Shown: positions 43,926-56,235, counted from the first letter of the stretch. The stretch: 64,000 nt of DNA from Nematopogon swammerdamellus (GCA_946902875.1 OX336345.1:15221395-15285394), one strand, 5' to 3'. The notes: generated from the letters alone by a model not told the origin. Made by a program: numbers and translations.

Positions 43926-45079
43926 TGTAGGTACCTAATAATAAATTACATTCATTCATACATGAAGTCACGCTTGCTTCCCAGAGGGGTAGGCAGAAAC
44001 AACGGATCTCAATACCGCGCGGCGGCGGCGCGTCGTTAGAGGTGTGCCATGGTCCTGCCTGACATACCCTTGGCGCATCTTCCACTTTCACACAATGATG
44101 TTTTAAATGTATAGATTCAGCGTTCTATACAATATTGGAGAAGAATTTGGTATGTATTCAATAGAAAACATTGAAGCTTTGTGAAGTAGTATACATAATG
44201 CTGGGCAAGGACCGCGCTGTTGAAGTGAATGAAGGATAACTGGAGTATTACCAACAAACGTTCGGCGAACGGTCGTCGGCCCGTTCGGCGATTTGTAAAT
44301 ATTTTGGAAATTACGTGTTAAAGGTAGGTGCGTGCCCTTATTTGTGATATGTGACGCCGTCATCCTTGTTTCTCTTCACGGTACGATTTTTACAGTGTCG
44401 CAAGGGACACATATCAACCGATCCTTTTTTATATTTTCTTGAATAATAGTTTTTATATGCTATTAAATACACAAAATATATAATATACACAAATCATTTC
44501 TTCAAAGTTGTGAGGAATATGGAGTTGGCTCCTCCTGGCTGTCAACTCCCAATTCTGTGCTTGTCTCAATTCCCTTTTACTTCATTCAGCTTTAAAATGA
44601 TTATCGTGACCGGATTTGAATTTTTCGTTAATATACATTCAGCTAGTTTTATTTTATGAACATATCAAACGTTTACCTTATAAATTCGTTATTTATAAAT
44701 GGTGAATTGAGATTGTTGTCTCCAAGGACGATGGCCATCGTTATATCCAAGCGGTGTGCGATTTCAAACCTGATGCAGTTTTTCGCGCGTCTAGGACATT
44801 TAAATTTTTAATGAAAATAGAAGATAAAACTAAAAATTCATTATAAAAAATACACATTCATAAGAGGCGCTGTTTGGCTATGCAGATAAAATTATGAATT
44901 AAAATAGATAAGTACTAAATCATTGATATTGATCTACATTTTACAAACGCCTAAACATGTACCATATTGTTTAGGCTGCAGAGTCGCTAGAAACCATTGG
45001 CTTTTATAGGTATGTATTGTAAATCTTTGTGGAACTTGTGGAATACAAAATCCGCCATTTTGAGTAAATTTTAAAAGGT
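43926..45079. other. Stretch with no recognised gene
   Basis: No shared repeat or recognised domain; intron-like. Confidence 0.35.
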
Positions 45080-45178
45080 GGAACTGGACATAGTTTCCAC
45101 AGCAACAAGGTGTAATAGGTTGACATGACAGGTGTAGCGCTGATGTAAGTAAACATGTCAGGTTCTATAAAAAAAAAC
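45080..45178 (+). repeat. Diverged SINE 3' end
   Basis: GGTGTAATAGGTTGACATGA, CAGGTGTAGCGCTGATGTAA and CATGTCAGGTTCTATAAAAA keep the order of the SINE body end with many substitutions. Confidence 0.45.
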
Positions 45179-45196
45179 CTTGGAAGCACGTGGGGA

Positions 45197-45217
45197 GGGG
45201 GGGGGGGGGGGGGGGGG
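45197..45217. repeat. Homopolymer run of 21 G
   Basis: Uninterrupted G21 preceded by TGGGGA and followed by CGCGGGGAG. On the minus strand it yields a poly-proline stretch in an otherwise uninformative frame. Strong G-quadruplex potential. Confidence 0.9.
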
Positions 45218-46149
45218 CGCGGGGAGTCGTGTACTGTGGTCACATTAAAAATTACCACCACGACACTATGCGGTTCGTTCATATTGTCTCGAGGATCCTG
45301 TGACCCTGGAGACCTCACCAGTTCCTGACAATCAGGTCTTTGTCAATCGGTCAAGGTCACACTTTGGAAAATGTGACTGACACATTGTGGTTCATGCGAA
45401 CGGTACCTACGTTTATCTGCAATAAAAATAACAAAACAAAGCACACACAATACAAATTCTTCGTCCGTTTTCTTGAGACTCTCAGCACATGATGATGCTA
45501 GCACTGGGTTAATATCAGTCCCCGCCCAAGTGCATCTCGGGAGAGGGGATAGATATGTGGTGATGTATGCCTCTTCTTAATCAACTGTTTCACCATAATT
45601 TTCCTGTTGATTAAGTTCTTCTAAATATCCCAGTCACAGTTACAATTTTTGTTGTTTGTATTGCAGCTTGTTGTTATAAGGCTTGTATTTTTACATCTGA
45701 ATTAAAAAATTGTATATACCCTTGTAAAGTTTTTGCAATAACTCCGGTTGTTCCAATTATTATAGGTATGATTCTGGCATTTGTTTTCCATAAACTTTGT
45801 ATTTCAATTTTGAGGGCGTAGTATTTAGTAAATTTTTCAGTTTCTTTTTTTGTAACATTGTTGTCGAAAGGAACGCTGAGGTATGTACGAATCAATGAGG
45901 TATGTTTTATTGTTGATTTTATCTGTATGTATTATGTCCGGTTAGGTAGCGGGTAATCGGTGGTAATGATAACTGGCAATTCCCATATAATTTTGGCTTC
46001 TTCATTTTCAATTACATGCGGTTCGCTTAGTGGACACTTCCACCATATTTCTGTATTTTCGAATTTGTGTTTCTTCTTTAGGCACTAGTAAACATATTTA
46101 ACCAGATGATTATGTCTTTTTTTTATTTTTAATTATATTATATTATATT

Positions 46150-46242
46150 ACTGACATGGCACCTAGTTCACCCGGTGTTATGGCCTGACATCACGGATGT
46201 TGTAGGTGATGTAGCCAACCGTGTCAGTTTCCATAAAAAAAA
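46150..46242 (+). mobile_element. tRNA/5S SINE 3' end
   Basis: CTGACATGGCACCTAGTTCA, CCCGGTGTTATGGCCTGACA and TCACGGATGTTGTAGGTGAT to GTCAGTTTCCATAAAAAAA; strongly 5' truncated. Confidence 0.88.
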
Positions 46243-46261
46243 GAGTTTTATCTCTTTTGTA

Positions 46262-46400
46262 TAAAAGCGGCGCGTGGTTGCCGCGCGCCGCCGCCGCCGC
46301 GCCGCGCCGCCGCCGCCGCGCCGGTCGCGATGGTGGGGTGGGGTGGGGCATCTTGTCTCGCGACGCGTTACAAACGCCGCCGCTCCGCGCGCCGTCAATG
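46262..46400. promoter_or_regulatory. CpG/CCG-repeat island
   Basis: GCCGCCGCCGCGCCGCGCCG + CCGCCGCCGCGCCGG followed by a GGGGTGGGGTGGGGC run. Could be a promoter or a simple CCG expansion beside the SINE tail. Frames on both strands are composition artefacts. Confidence 0.3.
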
Positions 46401-46759
46401 AATTCAATGAATTGCGTAATGATGATAAATGATGAAAAATTCTTACTAGACATTAACTATAAATACTTAGTAAACACGAGAATCATACTTACGAAAGTCT
46501 GGTATTTACACCTGTAAGACCTTGTGACATTCATTAGTTTGCTTTTGGCCAAAATAAAAAAAAAACCGCAATGAATAATAAAAATTCGAGAGAAGATCAA
46601 AATGAAACTTCATTAGCTTAATTATTGTTTTTTACCTTGAAAAATTAAATACAAATTTACAGTCCAAATACTTGTATAATAAACTCAGCGATAAATATAT
46701 AAGTCAATGAATAAACTAGTATATTATGAAAGTACGTCTTGTAGTGTTGGAAGCATTGA

Positions 46760-47110
46760 AGACATCGATGGTTGGAAGTCAATCAGTGCTAAAGGGCGAC
46801 TGGTTAGTCACGTTGGCGCAGTCCTTGCACTGAGTCATGCAGTAGGTCTATTTTTTTATGGAAACTGACACGGTTGGCTACATCACCTACAACATCCGTG
46901 ATGTCAGCCCATAACACCGGGTGAACTAGGTGCCATGTCAGTGCTTCCCTTCGATCGTCTTATTTGCTGCTTAGTATTTTGTGCTAATATTTCGCCAAAC
47001 GTGGTCGTCGGTGTTGTGCTGTAATTTACCTGTGTTCTTCCAGCACAACATACTCAGTCCGATTGTTGGACTATGTATAGATCGTATGTAGGTACTTGTT
47101 GGAAGTACAG
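46760..47110 (+). repeat. Interspersed repeat D, interrupted by a SINE
   Basis: GCTAAAGGGCGACTGGTTAG and GTCATGCAGTAGGTC, then the SINE, then TTATTTGCTGCTTAG, AAACGTGGTCGTCGGTGTTG and TTCCAGCACAACATACTCAG. Same order as the intact copy at 34305. Confidence 0.6.
46853..46963 (-). mobile_element. tRNA/5S SINE 3' end nested in repeat D
   Basis: TTTTTTTATGGAAACTGACA through AACATCCGTGATGTCAGCCC to GTGCTTCCCTTCGATCGT; only the last ~105 bp of the SINE, inserted opposite to the host repeat. Confidence 0.85.
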
Positions 47111-48254
47111 AGTAAGGAACACTCGCCGGGGCGACCGCTTAGGGGAAGGCGGCCGCCGATCGCCGTTCTGTGGTAGGAAGTCACTAATTACGGTTTAGAC
47201 ATAAAAAAACTATTGTCAGTGAGAACCCCTCATCTAACTTCACCCACACCTGCAAAATATGACATCCAACTAAACCCCACACCTGGAGAACAATAGAATA
47301 GAATAGAAACACAATAACACAGAGATACAGAAGACAGAAGATAACACACAGAAGAGCAATATAAATTAACAATACTCCAGACAGAAACGAGGGAACAGTA
47401 GCGTGCAAAGGCGGACTTATCGCTTTAAGTGATTTCTTCCAGTCAACCTTTGGGTGATGATGAGAGTAAGTGAGGACGAAATATGGCAAGAGTAGTGCAG
47501 ACATTTGGACAGGAAATTAATATATATGTAAATATATACAATAATACATACATGCTTTTGGGCGTCGTCGGCACAACAATCCATGCTGACGGCGCCAAGT
47601 GTCTCGCGTATCAATAAAAAAATATATATATTATATACATAAACAAATTAAAACATACCTATAAGTACAAATAACTTATACAAAAAAACAAGTGCACTAT
47701 GATTCTACAGGTGTAGTTATTCTACATAGGTACATTTCTTACGCAACTGTACTTACATGTAAATACGAAAATGTTAATACTATAATTATTATACAATCAC
47801 TGTGATTATAGAATGCCAGCAAACCAATTTGCATGCATAGAATATTGTTCCTTTTTTAATATGCTTTATTTTGGCGATTGCTCAATTACCATACGCATAA
47901 ACTTAATAATTTAATTGAATAGAATTAATTGTACGTACACTGTAATTAGAAGAGCGAGTTTTGCTAGGGGTCATATAAACACTCACACGCACGGAACAAT
48001 GATATGAATATTGTGAGTGCTTCATACACTACACCAGAAGAGAAAAACGATCCAAGGCACTTTTTGTCCTTTTCCCGGATCGAAAAGCCCAAAATGGGCA
48101 GGGTGCAAAGCGGGATTACGTTGATGGGACATAAAACATTAAAGTATTAGATCCGAGCTAAAGAGGTTATACCACAGAACAACGATCGGGCCACAACGCC
48201 CCCGCGCCAATTCAAAGCTCCTTTGGGTTATTATACCGTCGTCTGTAATTCGGG
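47111..48254. other. Stretch with no recognised gene
   Basis: GCAAAGGCGGACTTATCGCT at 47407 is a LINE-like scrap shared with 36775. The rest is AT-rich without recognised content. Confidence 0.35.
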
Positions 48255-48330
48255 ACATAGTTGATGGAAAAGATAGTGTAGATAAAAGATCTTCTATCTT
48301 ATATCTACACTATCTTTTCGATCGATATTA
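48255..48330. repeat. Short hairpin
   Basis: AAAAGATAGTGTAGATA is mirrored by TATCTACACTATCTTTT about 35 bp on, with an inner GATAAAAGATCTTCTATC segment. Possibly the core of a small MITE. Confidence 0.6.
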
Positions 48331-48429
48331 GTAGTTGATCGAAAGAATAGACGGTGACTAGGTTGCCTAGCTATACCCTTATCTGCGACCTTTTAGGTAT
48401 ACAAGTCGTAAAAAAATAAGCACAATTCC

Positions 48430-48826
48430 GTGGGTATTTTTTTTTTTTATGTAAACTGACACGGTTGGCTACATCACCTACAACTTCCGTGATGTCAGCC
48501 CGTAACACCGGGTGAACTAGGTGCCATGTCAGTGCTTCCCCCTTTGATCGTGCCGGCTACACTGAACTGGTCGGAAAACACAAACTACTTACATAGCCGT
48601 TAAACCGACGTTTCATTCAGTGCGGTGGTACCAACCCGGGCGGGTTAAACCCTACCACCAAGTAAGATTAGGAGGGAAGGGACCTACAGTTTTACGAGGA
48701 ATCCGAACCTCGGTCAGCCTCCAACGGTCAGCGGTCACCCATCCAAGTACTGACCGTACCCAGCGTTGCTTAACATTCAATAGCGACAATTTTATTGACT
48801 GCACCACTGAGCTATCGAGGCTGACA
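48430..48826 (-). mobile_element. Full-length tRNA/5S SINE
   Basis: Minus copy from TTTTTTTATGTAAACTGACA to CTGAGCTATCGAGGCTGACA, with 5S-like AGCGGTCACCCATCCAAGTA and CCAGCGTTGCTTAACATTCA, and box B-like GGAATCCGAACC (reverse strand). Closely similar to the copy at the right edge of the window. Confidence 0.92.
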
Positions 48827-48902
48827 TTTAGGCGGGTATAAATAATTACATTTTATCTTAGATTATAATGTATCAGAATTTATTTAATTGTATGTAAAAT
48901 TT

Positions 48903-49185
48903 ATCATCATCATCAGCTCGTAATAGGCCTCTCCCAGTACAAGCCACCACACACGGTCTTCCGCTCTTCTCATACATCCACTCCCGGCTATACCTTTTTT
49001 AGGTCGTCTGTCCACCTAGCCGGGGGGGCGTCCCACGCTACGTTTGCTTGCACGTTGCCTCCATTCGAGCACCCGTGTACCCCAGTGGTTGTAGGGTCTG
49101 CGACAGATGTGCCCAGCCCACTGCCACTTCAGCTTCCTAATTTCGACTTAGCATTATCGACTACCTTAGTACCTACCTTAAAGTA
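48903..49185 (-). pseudogene. LINE ORF C-terminal fragment
   Basis: ATCATCATCATCAGCTCGTA, AGGCCTCTCCCAGTACAAGC, ATCCACTCCCGGCTATACC, TAGGTCGTCTGTCCACCTAG and GTGCCCAGCCCACTGCCACT on the plus strand are the antisense of the ...W-W-GH ... RW-DD ... end of a LINE RT ORF. Multiple frame changes. Confidence 0.6.
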
Positions 49186-50064
49186 TAAGTATTTATATAT
49201 ATTTTTTTAATTTTTAAACTTTTTTTTTTCATTTAATTTTGCACTACCCTGCTACTTTACCCACAATCCCAGGCATGACTGGTAGAGAATACCTTTAGGC
49301 TTCAAGTCCGCCTTTTGTGCAATAAAGTATATTTCATTAATTTAATAATTTTAGTACACGATAATGGGCTGCTTTTGGTTCTAACTTTTCTTTAATTTAA
49401 GTATGTAAAAATAAATTAATGCATTCTTTATAAATTAATTTAAAACAAAATATTGCCAGCGCTAAATCCTTTACAATTTTAAACTCTTCACCACAGACAC
49501 TTTACAAACGTACATTCAAACATAACATTCCTTCATAATATAATAACTCGTAAATGGCAAGATATATTTCTTCTTTCGTTGTCAGACAAGAAACAGTATA
49601 TCACGAACACGCGTGACACACTACAAACCTACAGACGAGTGCTACAACATACAAAGCAACATTACGTTACATAAAGCACGGTGAGTAGAGAGAACAAACA
49701 GTCGTTATTAGTAAACAATTGATGGGCCATTCAGAAAATGTTGCACTCAACAAACAAACGCATACTAACAAACAGAACAGAATATTCGTGAGCTCTTTAC
49801 CAGAAGTGACAAATAATATTAGTTAACGCTTAAATATTTATATAATTAATTTTTTAATTTTTGACAATAATACCTATTACATTGTAGTATGTTTATAAAA
49901 ATATGTACTACCATAATTAAGCTGATAGTATTGACAAAGGCTCTTTACACCTGATATGATAAGTCTCATCTTGCTCTCAAGCTGTGTTTTCAATCGATGT
50001 AGGCGATATTATTATGTGGGTAGTCACTAAAATACTTGTAATAATATGTATTAAAATTGTCGGG
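49186..50064. other. Stretch with a LINE tail scrap
   Basis: CTTCAAGTCCGCCTTTTGTG + CAATAAAGTAT at 49299-49330 is a LINE 3' end with a polyadenylation signal (+). The remainder is AT-rich with no recognised gene. Confidence 0.4.
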
Positions 50065-50355
50065 TAAAAAAGTGCGAGTCGGACTAGCGCACCAAGGTTT
50101 CCGCACCAAAAAAAAAAAGAAAAAACTTTGAAAAAAAAACACGTTTCTTGTATGGGGACCCCCTTAATTTTTGACCTTTTCTATATTTTATTATTATTTG
50201 TTGTTACATCCACCATAATAAATAAACTGTCAAAATTTCAACAGGCTACCTACCTTTTACGGTTCCAAATATACAGCAGTAGGACAGACAGACAGACAGA
50301 CAGACGGCGTAAGCTTAGTAATAGGCTTCCGTACGGGATACGGAAACCTAAAAAG
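50065..50355 (+). repeat. SINE-like repeat, GTGCGAGTCGG family
   Basis: AAAGTGCGAGTCGGACTAGC, CACGTTTCTTGTATGGGGAC, TTACATCCACCATAATAAAT, a CAGACAGACAGACAGACAGA run and GGGATACGGAAACCTAAAAA. Confidence 0.85.
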
Positions 50356-50512
50356 ATACCCTGCGAAGTTTCTCGCCGGTTCTTCTTCGTGGGTGTAATC
50401 GAACCGGATAGGACAAACTATTCCAAGTTCGAGGCCAGTTTTACTGTCGTGAATAATCAATAACATAAACAATGAACAACAATGAGCTATCGAAATGTGC
50501 AATTTTTGCCTC

Positions 50513-50551
50513 TCTCCGCCTAATACTTACTACGAGTATTAGGCGGAGAGC
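50513..50551. repeat. Perfect hairpin
   Basis: CTCTCCGCCTAATACT and its exact complement AGTATTAGGCGGAGAG separated by 7 nt. Confidence 0.85.
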
Positions 50552-50639
50552 CCAAGATCCGATGCCCAGAATGGGCAGCGGATAATGTGATTTAGTCGGT
50601 TACTTTGATTTGATTGTGCAATCTTACTATGTCGTAAAG

Positions 50640-50960
50640 TTACGTGTAGGGGAGGTACCCTAAAAAAAAATATTTCAAAATTTTTATTTTACCACTTTGT
50701 CGGCGTTATTAATATGTATACTTACCCATGCCAACTTACAACTTTCTAGTACTAAGGGTCTCTGAGTTAAGCCGCGGACAGACAGACAGACAGACAGACG
50801 GACGGACATGGCGAAACTATAAGGGTTCCTTGTTGACTACGGAATCCTAAAAACGGGTAAGTATGTAAATATGTTATCGTTTTTAGGGTCCCGTACTTTG
50901 AAAGGGAATCAACAGAACCTTACAAGGATCACTCGTTCGTCCGTCCGTCCTTGCGATATG
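50640..50960. repeat. Two facing fragments of a GGTTCCTTGTTGACTACGG repeat
   Basis: 50690-50855 runs AGGGTCTCTGAGTTAAGCCG, a CAGACAGACGGACGG run, GGGTTCCTTGTTGACTACGG and AATCCTAAAAA. 50882-50960 starts with TTTTTAGGGTCCCGTACTTT and ends with a CGTCCGTCC run, so it is a second fragment in the opposite orientation. Confidence 0.5.
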
Positions 50961-52922
50961 TCTGTCGCAAATAGCTTTTTGGATTTCTTATTTATTTCTT
51001 TCTTAAAATCCTTAACGTCGAATTAAAATAGGTACTTTAACTTTGGAGGAATCAAATTATTGAGAGTAAAAAAAATTACAGGAGGTTAAAACTATTTGAC
51101 ATGAAAAATTTCACTAATGTGGCTTTTCATTCTAATGCGACATTAAGTCAATTTGTGGTGTAAGCGAGAGGGTCGAAACAAAAGACTATTAAACAATTAC
51201 ACGGTTCGGCTCCATATTAGGACACTCATGACCATTCCAGCTAATGTATTTGTCTTTGTTCAGCAAAACGCACTGCATCATACCGTGACATACGGAACTG
51301 TACGTAATGTTTCTTTTGTATTCGTATAAAAAGTTACATTTCAACATGTAATGCCAACTCTAAACAAGCACATTTACCTAAGGAACTTGTACTAAACTTG
51401 CGGCTTGCACCTTCTTTGGAAATTCGGAAACTGAAAAAAATTAATAGGATTTTATAAAATTTATTAAATCCTTTAGTTCAGAACTTTTAAAGTTGAATGA
51501 TGTTTTTTTAACATGCATCTTGTCTTGTATTATTCAATTAAGTCATTTGTATTATGGCGAGAATAAGGGTCAAAAGGTCAACTTTAAACGAAATTATTGA
51601 GCTATTGGTAAAGATAAAAAATCTGTAAAAAATATATGTTATGTATTGATTGATCTTTAATTAACAAACAAAGCGAAAATAAAATATTTTACTACTTCGA
51701 AAAGGTGTTAAATAAATCTCCAAAAAATAACGAAAAGTACGAAAATTGTACATTCAAGTTAAATTATCTTGAGAAGCATAAATTTTTTCAATACAAGAAC
51801 TTCATAGAAATATAGATAATATTTTTCCCTACAATGGTAGCGAAATAAATATTTTGTTCCATCTTTCCAACACGTGAAATTTAATAAATAGTGTGATTTT
51901 TGCGCAAACGTTCATAGTCGGCGCGACGTATCAGCCACCGCGCGAGTAGAATGAATCTCGCACGTATTTAAGTACATCGGCATAAGGTTCGTGTTTCAAT
52001 CATCAGTGCTCGGGTAGCATGGTTTGAGTCTTATTTCCACCTTAAGTTCCGCCGAAGGAAAACATTGTGAGGAAACGTGTACACTGTTGATGTTGTTGTT
52101 CACAAAGGGGAGATTATATTCCGCAATAAGTCCGCCTTTTTGCACTTCTAATAATTTTATTAGATTTTTATTTTTTGTCGTTACATAATAAAAAGTCAAA
52201 TTAGGTACATTAATAAATTGTTGGCCCTAGCCTGATAGTTAAAACAACGTATCCATCCAGGTTCCTCGGGTATAATTTTTGGAATTTTTTCTTCGTCGTA
52301 TCGAAACACTATCGAAACGAGATAAAGTGAAGTTTTTACTGGAAAGTAGATTAGATAATTGATGATCGTGTAATTACAGGCTTTAGGACGGCTGATCGTT
52401 AGCATGGATTGTATACGTTTACCGTCGCTCCTCCTTCGACCGAACACTTCCTCTGTTCCGAGGAGAAAGTCCTCGGTCACGCGAGGTTCCTAGTGATGTA
52501 ATCGCGATGCAAATGTACGGATTTTCGATAGTACCTATGTATTGGTTGGTATTGGCCGCGCACGCGCAGTCGTGACGCCAGACCGTCGCGTCGCCAAAAC
52601 CGATTTGGTAGACAATTTAGGTTCTGAGACATTTTTCGATGCCATCTGATATGCATTTGGGTCATTGTGATATTGTATTGACGTACATACTAGTACAAGT
52701 ATTTGGAATGAATGGATATTATGATCGTAAAAATTTTAAGGAAAGTAAACATTATGCATCTACCTACTATGTGCAAGAATTCAAATTGAACTTTTAAATT
52801 GTAAATAAGGTAACAGTATAAATAAATTAATGCAATTTTACAAATTGAACTTGAAAATGCTATTGTCGGGCGTGTAGAAGCATTCGAATACACAGGTAGT
52901 CCGACTACACAGCTTCGATCTA
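50961..52922. other. Long stretch with no recognised gene
   Basis: AT-rich, intron-like. A locally GC-richer patch at 52540-52610 (GCCGCGCACGCGCAGTCGTG) is the only compositional feature. Frames up to 94 codons have no domain. Confidence 0.4.
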
Positions 52923-53222
52923 CTTTTTTAGGTTTCCGTATCCAGTACGTACGGTAGCCTATTACTAAGCCTACGCCGTCTCTCTGTCCGTCCGTCCGCC
53001 TGTCCGTCCTACTGCTGTATCTTTGGAACCGTAATAGGTAGCCAGTTGAAATTTTCACAGAATATGTGTTTTATGGCGGATATAACTAACAAAAAATAAT
53101 AAAAAATAGAAAAAGTAAAAAATTAAGGGGGCTCCCGTATAAGAAGCGTGTTTTTTCAATGTTTTTTTTTGCGGTGCGGAAACCTCGGTGCGCGAGTCCG
53201 ACTCGCACTTGGCCGGTTTTTT
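52923..53222 (-). repeat. SINE-like repeat, GTGCGAGTCGG family
   Basis: Full-length minus copy: TTTTTTAGGTTTCCGTATCC, a TCCGTCCGTCCGCCTGTCCG run, GTGTTTTATGGCGGATATAA, then GGAAACCTCGGTGCGCGAGT + CCGACTCGCACTTGGCCGG. Confidence 0.85.
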
Positions 53223-53867
53223 TGTTATATATCATTCGTTTTTCACAGTCGGGTTCAACATCATCGATCATAATGATCACAATGATCGAGGCCAATTTAA
53301 ATTTTATTTTATTTTATTCACACTGTCAAAATATTACTCGATCTACGTTTTGTGCTGGCGTTTGTCATATTCTCACTGGGAGTACTTAGTAAACGCCGTT
53401 ACCACATAACGTGTCTTCGTCAGATACAACAGCTAGGTATAATCGGAAATTTCGAACATTGTAGAGATAAAATAATTTCGAGTAGCGGTAATATTTATAC
53501 AAACATTGTTTTTAGATGTCTATAATTTTAGGAACAACGACAGGTTCAGTGACTCGAAGACCGAGATGACTCAGTATTTGCACACATTGCCGTCGAAATA
53601 GTTACGTAAACGAATGACTTTTACATTCAGAACAATGAAGATATTTTGATGGACAGATCTGCTACTTTAATTTGGCGATATCAGATGTTATTGTTATGAC
53701 ATCTCCGCTCAACGTAATCAAATACTTCACTTTGAAAAGAATTGTTTCAACTTTCGGCAACTATTGAAAATTTTGCTATCGCTGGTGCAAGTAGAGTTGA
53801 TTTTAAAAGTGCGAATACACTCACGCACATTCAATATATAATCCTATTACTTTAAGTGAGCTAAAAT
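53223..53867. other. Stretch with no recognised gene
   Basis: AT-rich DNA with no recognised repeat or domain. Confidence 0.35.
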
Positions 53868-53869
53868 TG

Positions 53870-53904
<35 letters not shown>

Positions 53905-54050
53905 GGTTTCTCGGAAACGGCTGTAACGATTTGGATGAAATTTTGTATTACACATTATTGCATAATTTTGTATAATAATATAATTTTTTTCAAGTTTATG
54001 TAGATAGGTGTAGACGCCGAGCGAAGCTCGGTCGCCCAGGTACTTGTATG
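53868..54050 (-). repeat. RTE-like LINE 3' end with (TA)n
   Basis: The minus strand reads GTACCTGGGCGACCGAGCTT + CGCTCGGCG, then ATCGTTACAGCCGTTTCCGA, and ends in a TA microsatellite (53876-53900 on this strand). This is the usual 3' end of a common lepidopteran LINE/SINE pair. Confidence 0.6.
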
Positions 54051-54474
54051 TAACACACGCAAAGATCTGTAACATCCTTGTTCGGGCGTTCTTGGAACCT
54101 GAAGGAGTGGTTCTAAGGGCTGGTTGTTGGAGACTGAAGGGATGGTTCTTGGAGCCTATGCACCAGATGAGTCCTAGAGGATCTACTAATGAACTAGCAA
54201 ATACATGATGTACGCCAAGACTACCTAAGTATATCGTTTCAAGGCTCAGCAGATGAAAATATTCTAGAAATAAGAAATAAGAAAATTATGTTTTTGTATG
54301 AAATGAAAACAGATTTTCTCAGGACACCTACCTAAATAATCTTTAAAAATAAAATATTAGCTAAATATGTTCCTGATAAAATTAAATCAATATTAGTGAC
54401 AATGTGTTCCAGATTAGTTTTTAGTCCCGCACCGTCACTCATATTAAATAATGAACTCGGCTTACCGGTGCGAT

Positions 54475-54522
54475 AATGGCGAGCGCATCGCTGCAGCTCG
54501 ACGTTTCGAGTCCTCTATGGGA
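54475..54522 (-). ncRNA. Hammerhead-like motif, left Penelope copy
   Basis: Identical in sequence to the plus-strand motif at 58154-58200: a helix-II-like stem followed directly by GAAAC. See that entry for the fit and its weakness. Confidence 0.35.
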
Positions 54523-54529
54523 CCCGTTC

Positions 54530-56235
54530 TCAAGAGGACGTGCTAGCTCCTCCGGCAGCCAGCACGTCACTGACAGGAGCTCGCCTGCTTCGCAAATTGT
54601 AGTGGTGGGTAGGTATCACTTCCGGATTCGCTGCGTTCCTTGCTTCTTCGGACCTACAGAAATTGCTGACTGTGTCGAGCTCTATGACATCGTCGCTTCG
54701 GTTCTGTCTTGACTGCAGCGTCGCCAGCACCGGCTTCCATATCGGCGAGATCTTGAACGAGTCTTCGCGGTTAAAGTTGTCGTGTTTGGCAATTTCTATC
54801 GACTCACGGACAATACGTGGCAGATGTCGTTTTTCGGTGGCGAGAATCTTCACCTGATCGAATCTAATCCAATGATTTTGTCCGGAGTCGATGTGGTCAC
54901 AAATCGCTGACTTATCCGCTTGACCTTTCTTGACCGCTCGAATATGTTCGGTAACCCTTGTACTGACACTCCGTTTTGTCTGTCCTATGTAAGATTTTCC
55001 GCAGGAACACGGTATCTTGTATACCCCTGATGATTGTAGCGGCAGCCTGTCCTTAGCCGATCGCAGCATGCTTGAAATCTTGCGATGCGGGTGTAACACC
55101 GTCTGTATGCTCTTCTTCCTAAGAAGTTTCGCTATTCGGTCTGTTACACCACGTACGTACGGCATGTAGGCAGAAAGTCGCTTCACATCCGCCACCAGTT
55201 TCTTTTTTCGCGTCTTCATTTTTCTAAACTGTGAGCCATATCCATTTTCTTTTAGGACACGATGAACTAATGTGGTTTCCTCGGTCAGATGGTCAGCATC
55301 ACACAGCCGTTGTGCACGCTGTAATAGTGACTTCGCCACAGACTGCAGATGCGCCGGGTGGTGGTGCGAAGTTGCGTGTAAATACCGGTTTGTGTGGGTG
55401 GGTTTCCTGTACACTGTACTGCCGAAAGAACCGTCCTCCTTCCGAATTACCAGCACATCCAGGAACGCCAGAGCACAGTTTTTCTCTAATTCCATCGTGA
55501 ATTTTATTTGTGCATGTACCGTATTTAGGTGTTCCAGGAATGCCTGTAGCTCATCCATGCCGTGTGTCCAGATGGCAAAAACATCATCCACATACCGGAT
55601 CCATAGGCTCGGTGTCTTTTCTGCTGTCCCGAGGGCGAGTTGTTCAAAAAACTCCATATAAAGGTTCGCCACTACTGGGGCCACCGGAGAGCCCATCGCC
55701 ACGCCGTCTGTTTGTCTGTAATATTGGCCATTCCATAAAAAATATGTTGTCTCTAGTACATGTTTTAAGAGTGCTATGTAACCTATGGATATGTCATTTT
55801 CTTTTAGTAATTGTTCAATGACCTGTAGTGCGTCTCCGATAGGCACATTAGTGTACAGTGATTCGACATCAAAACTCACAATGATATGGTCTGGCTCAGC
55901 ATTTATGTTCGACAGTATTTCCAGAAAATGGCTCGAATCCTTAACATAAGACGAGGTCCCGCCCACTAGCGGGCTTAGTACAGCTGCAAGATGTTTAGAG
56001 AGCGCGTATGTCGGAGAATCAATTTGGCTGACTATCGGTCGAAGTGGAGTGCCTTCTTTGTGTATTTTGGGTAAACCATATAGCCGAGGCGGCTGAACAT
56101 TACTTGTGCGCATTTTTATCTTTACCTCATGCGGAATAGGCGAATTGTTGTCACACGTGAGTTGCATCGTTTTTCGCAGGACACCGGGCGTGGGTGACTT
56201 CTTGAGCAGCTCTTACTTATCCGTGCTTAGCATCG
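54530..56235 (-). pseudogene. Penelope-like reverse transcriptase/GIY-YIG, left copy, nonsense mutation
   Basis: Same protein as the right copy from the MQLTCDNN segment onward (545 codons open from 56167 to 54530), with RT motifs FDVESLYTNVP and YVDD and the GIY-YIG nuclease GVYKIPC ... YIGQTKRS. Upstream, the Tyr codon TAC of the right copy (56475-56477) is TAA here (plus-strand TTA at 56213-56215), so the N-terminal part is cut off by a stop. Homology ends shortly before that at the head-to-head junction. A protein starting at the internal Met would lack the first conserved RT region (LPADKGN). Probably not active on its own. Confidence 0.88.

Noticed and set aside
45004..45318. 104-codon minus frame with a poly-proline stretch
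   Set aside because: The prolines come from the G21 homopolymer; the rest overlaps a decayed SINE end.
46168..46517. Overlapping 79-98-codon frames on both strands rich in Arg/Ala/Pro
   Set aside because: Composition artefact of the CCG-repeat island next to a SINE tail.
55231..55821. Plus-strand frames of 89-129 codons, with mirror-image minus-strand frames at 56869-57459
   Set aside because: They lie antisense to the Penelope reverse-transcriptase ORF and appear identically in both copies, as expected for shadows of the real frame.
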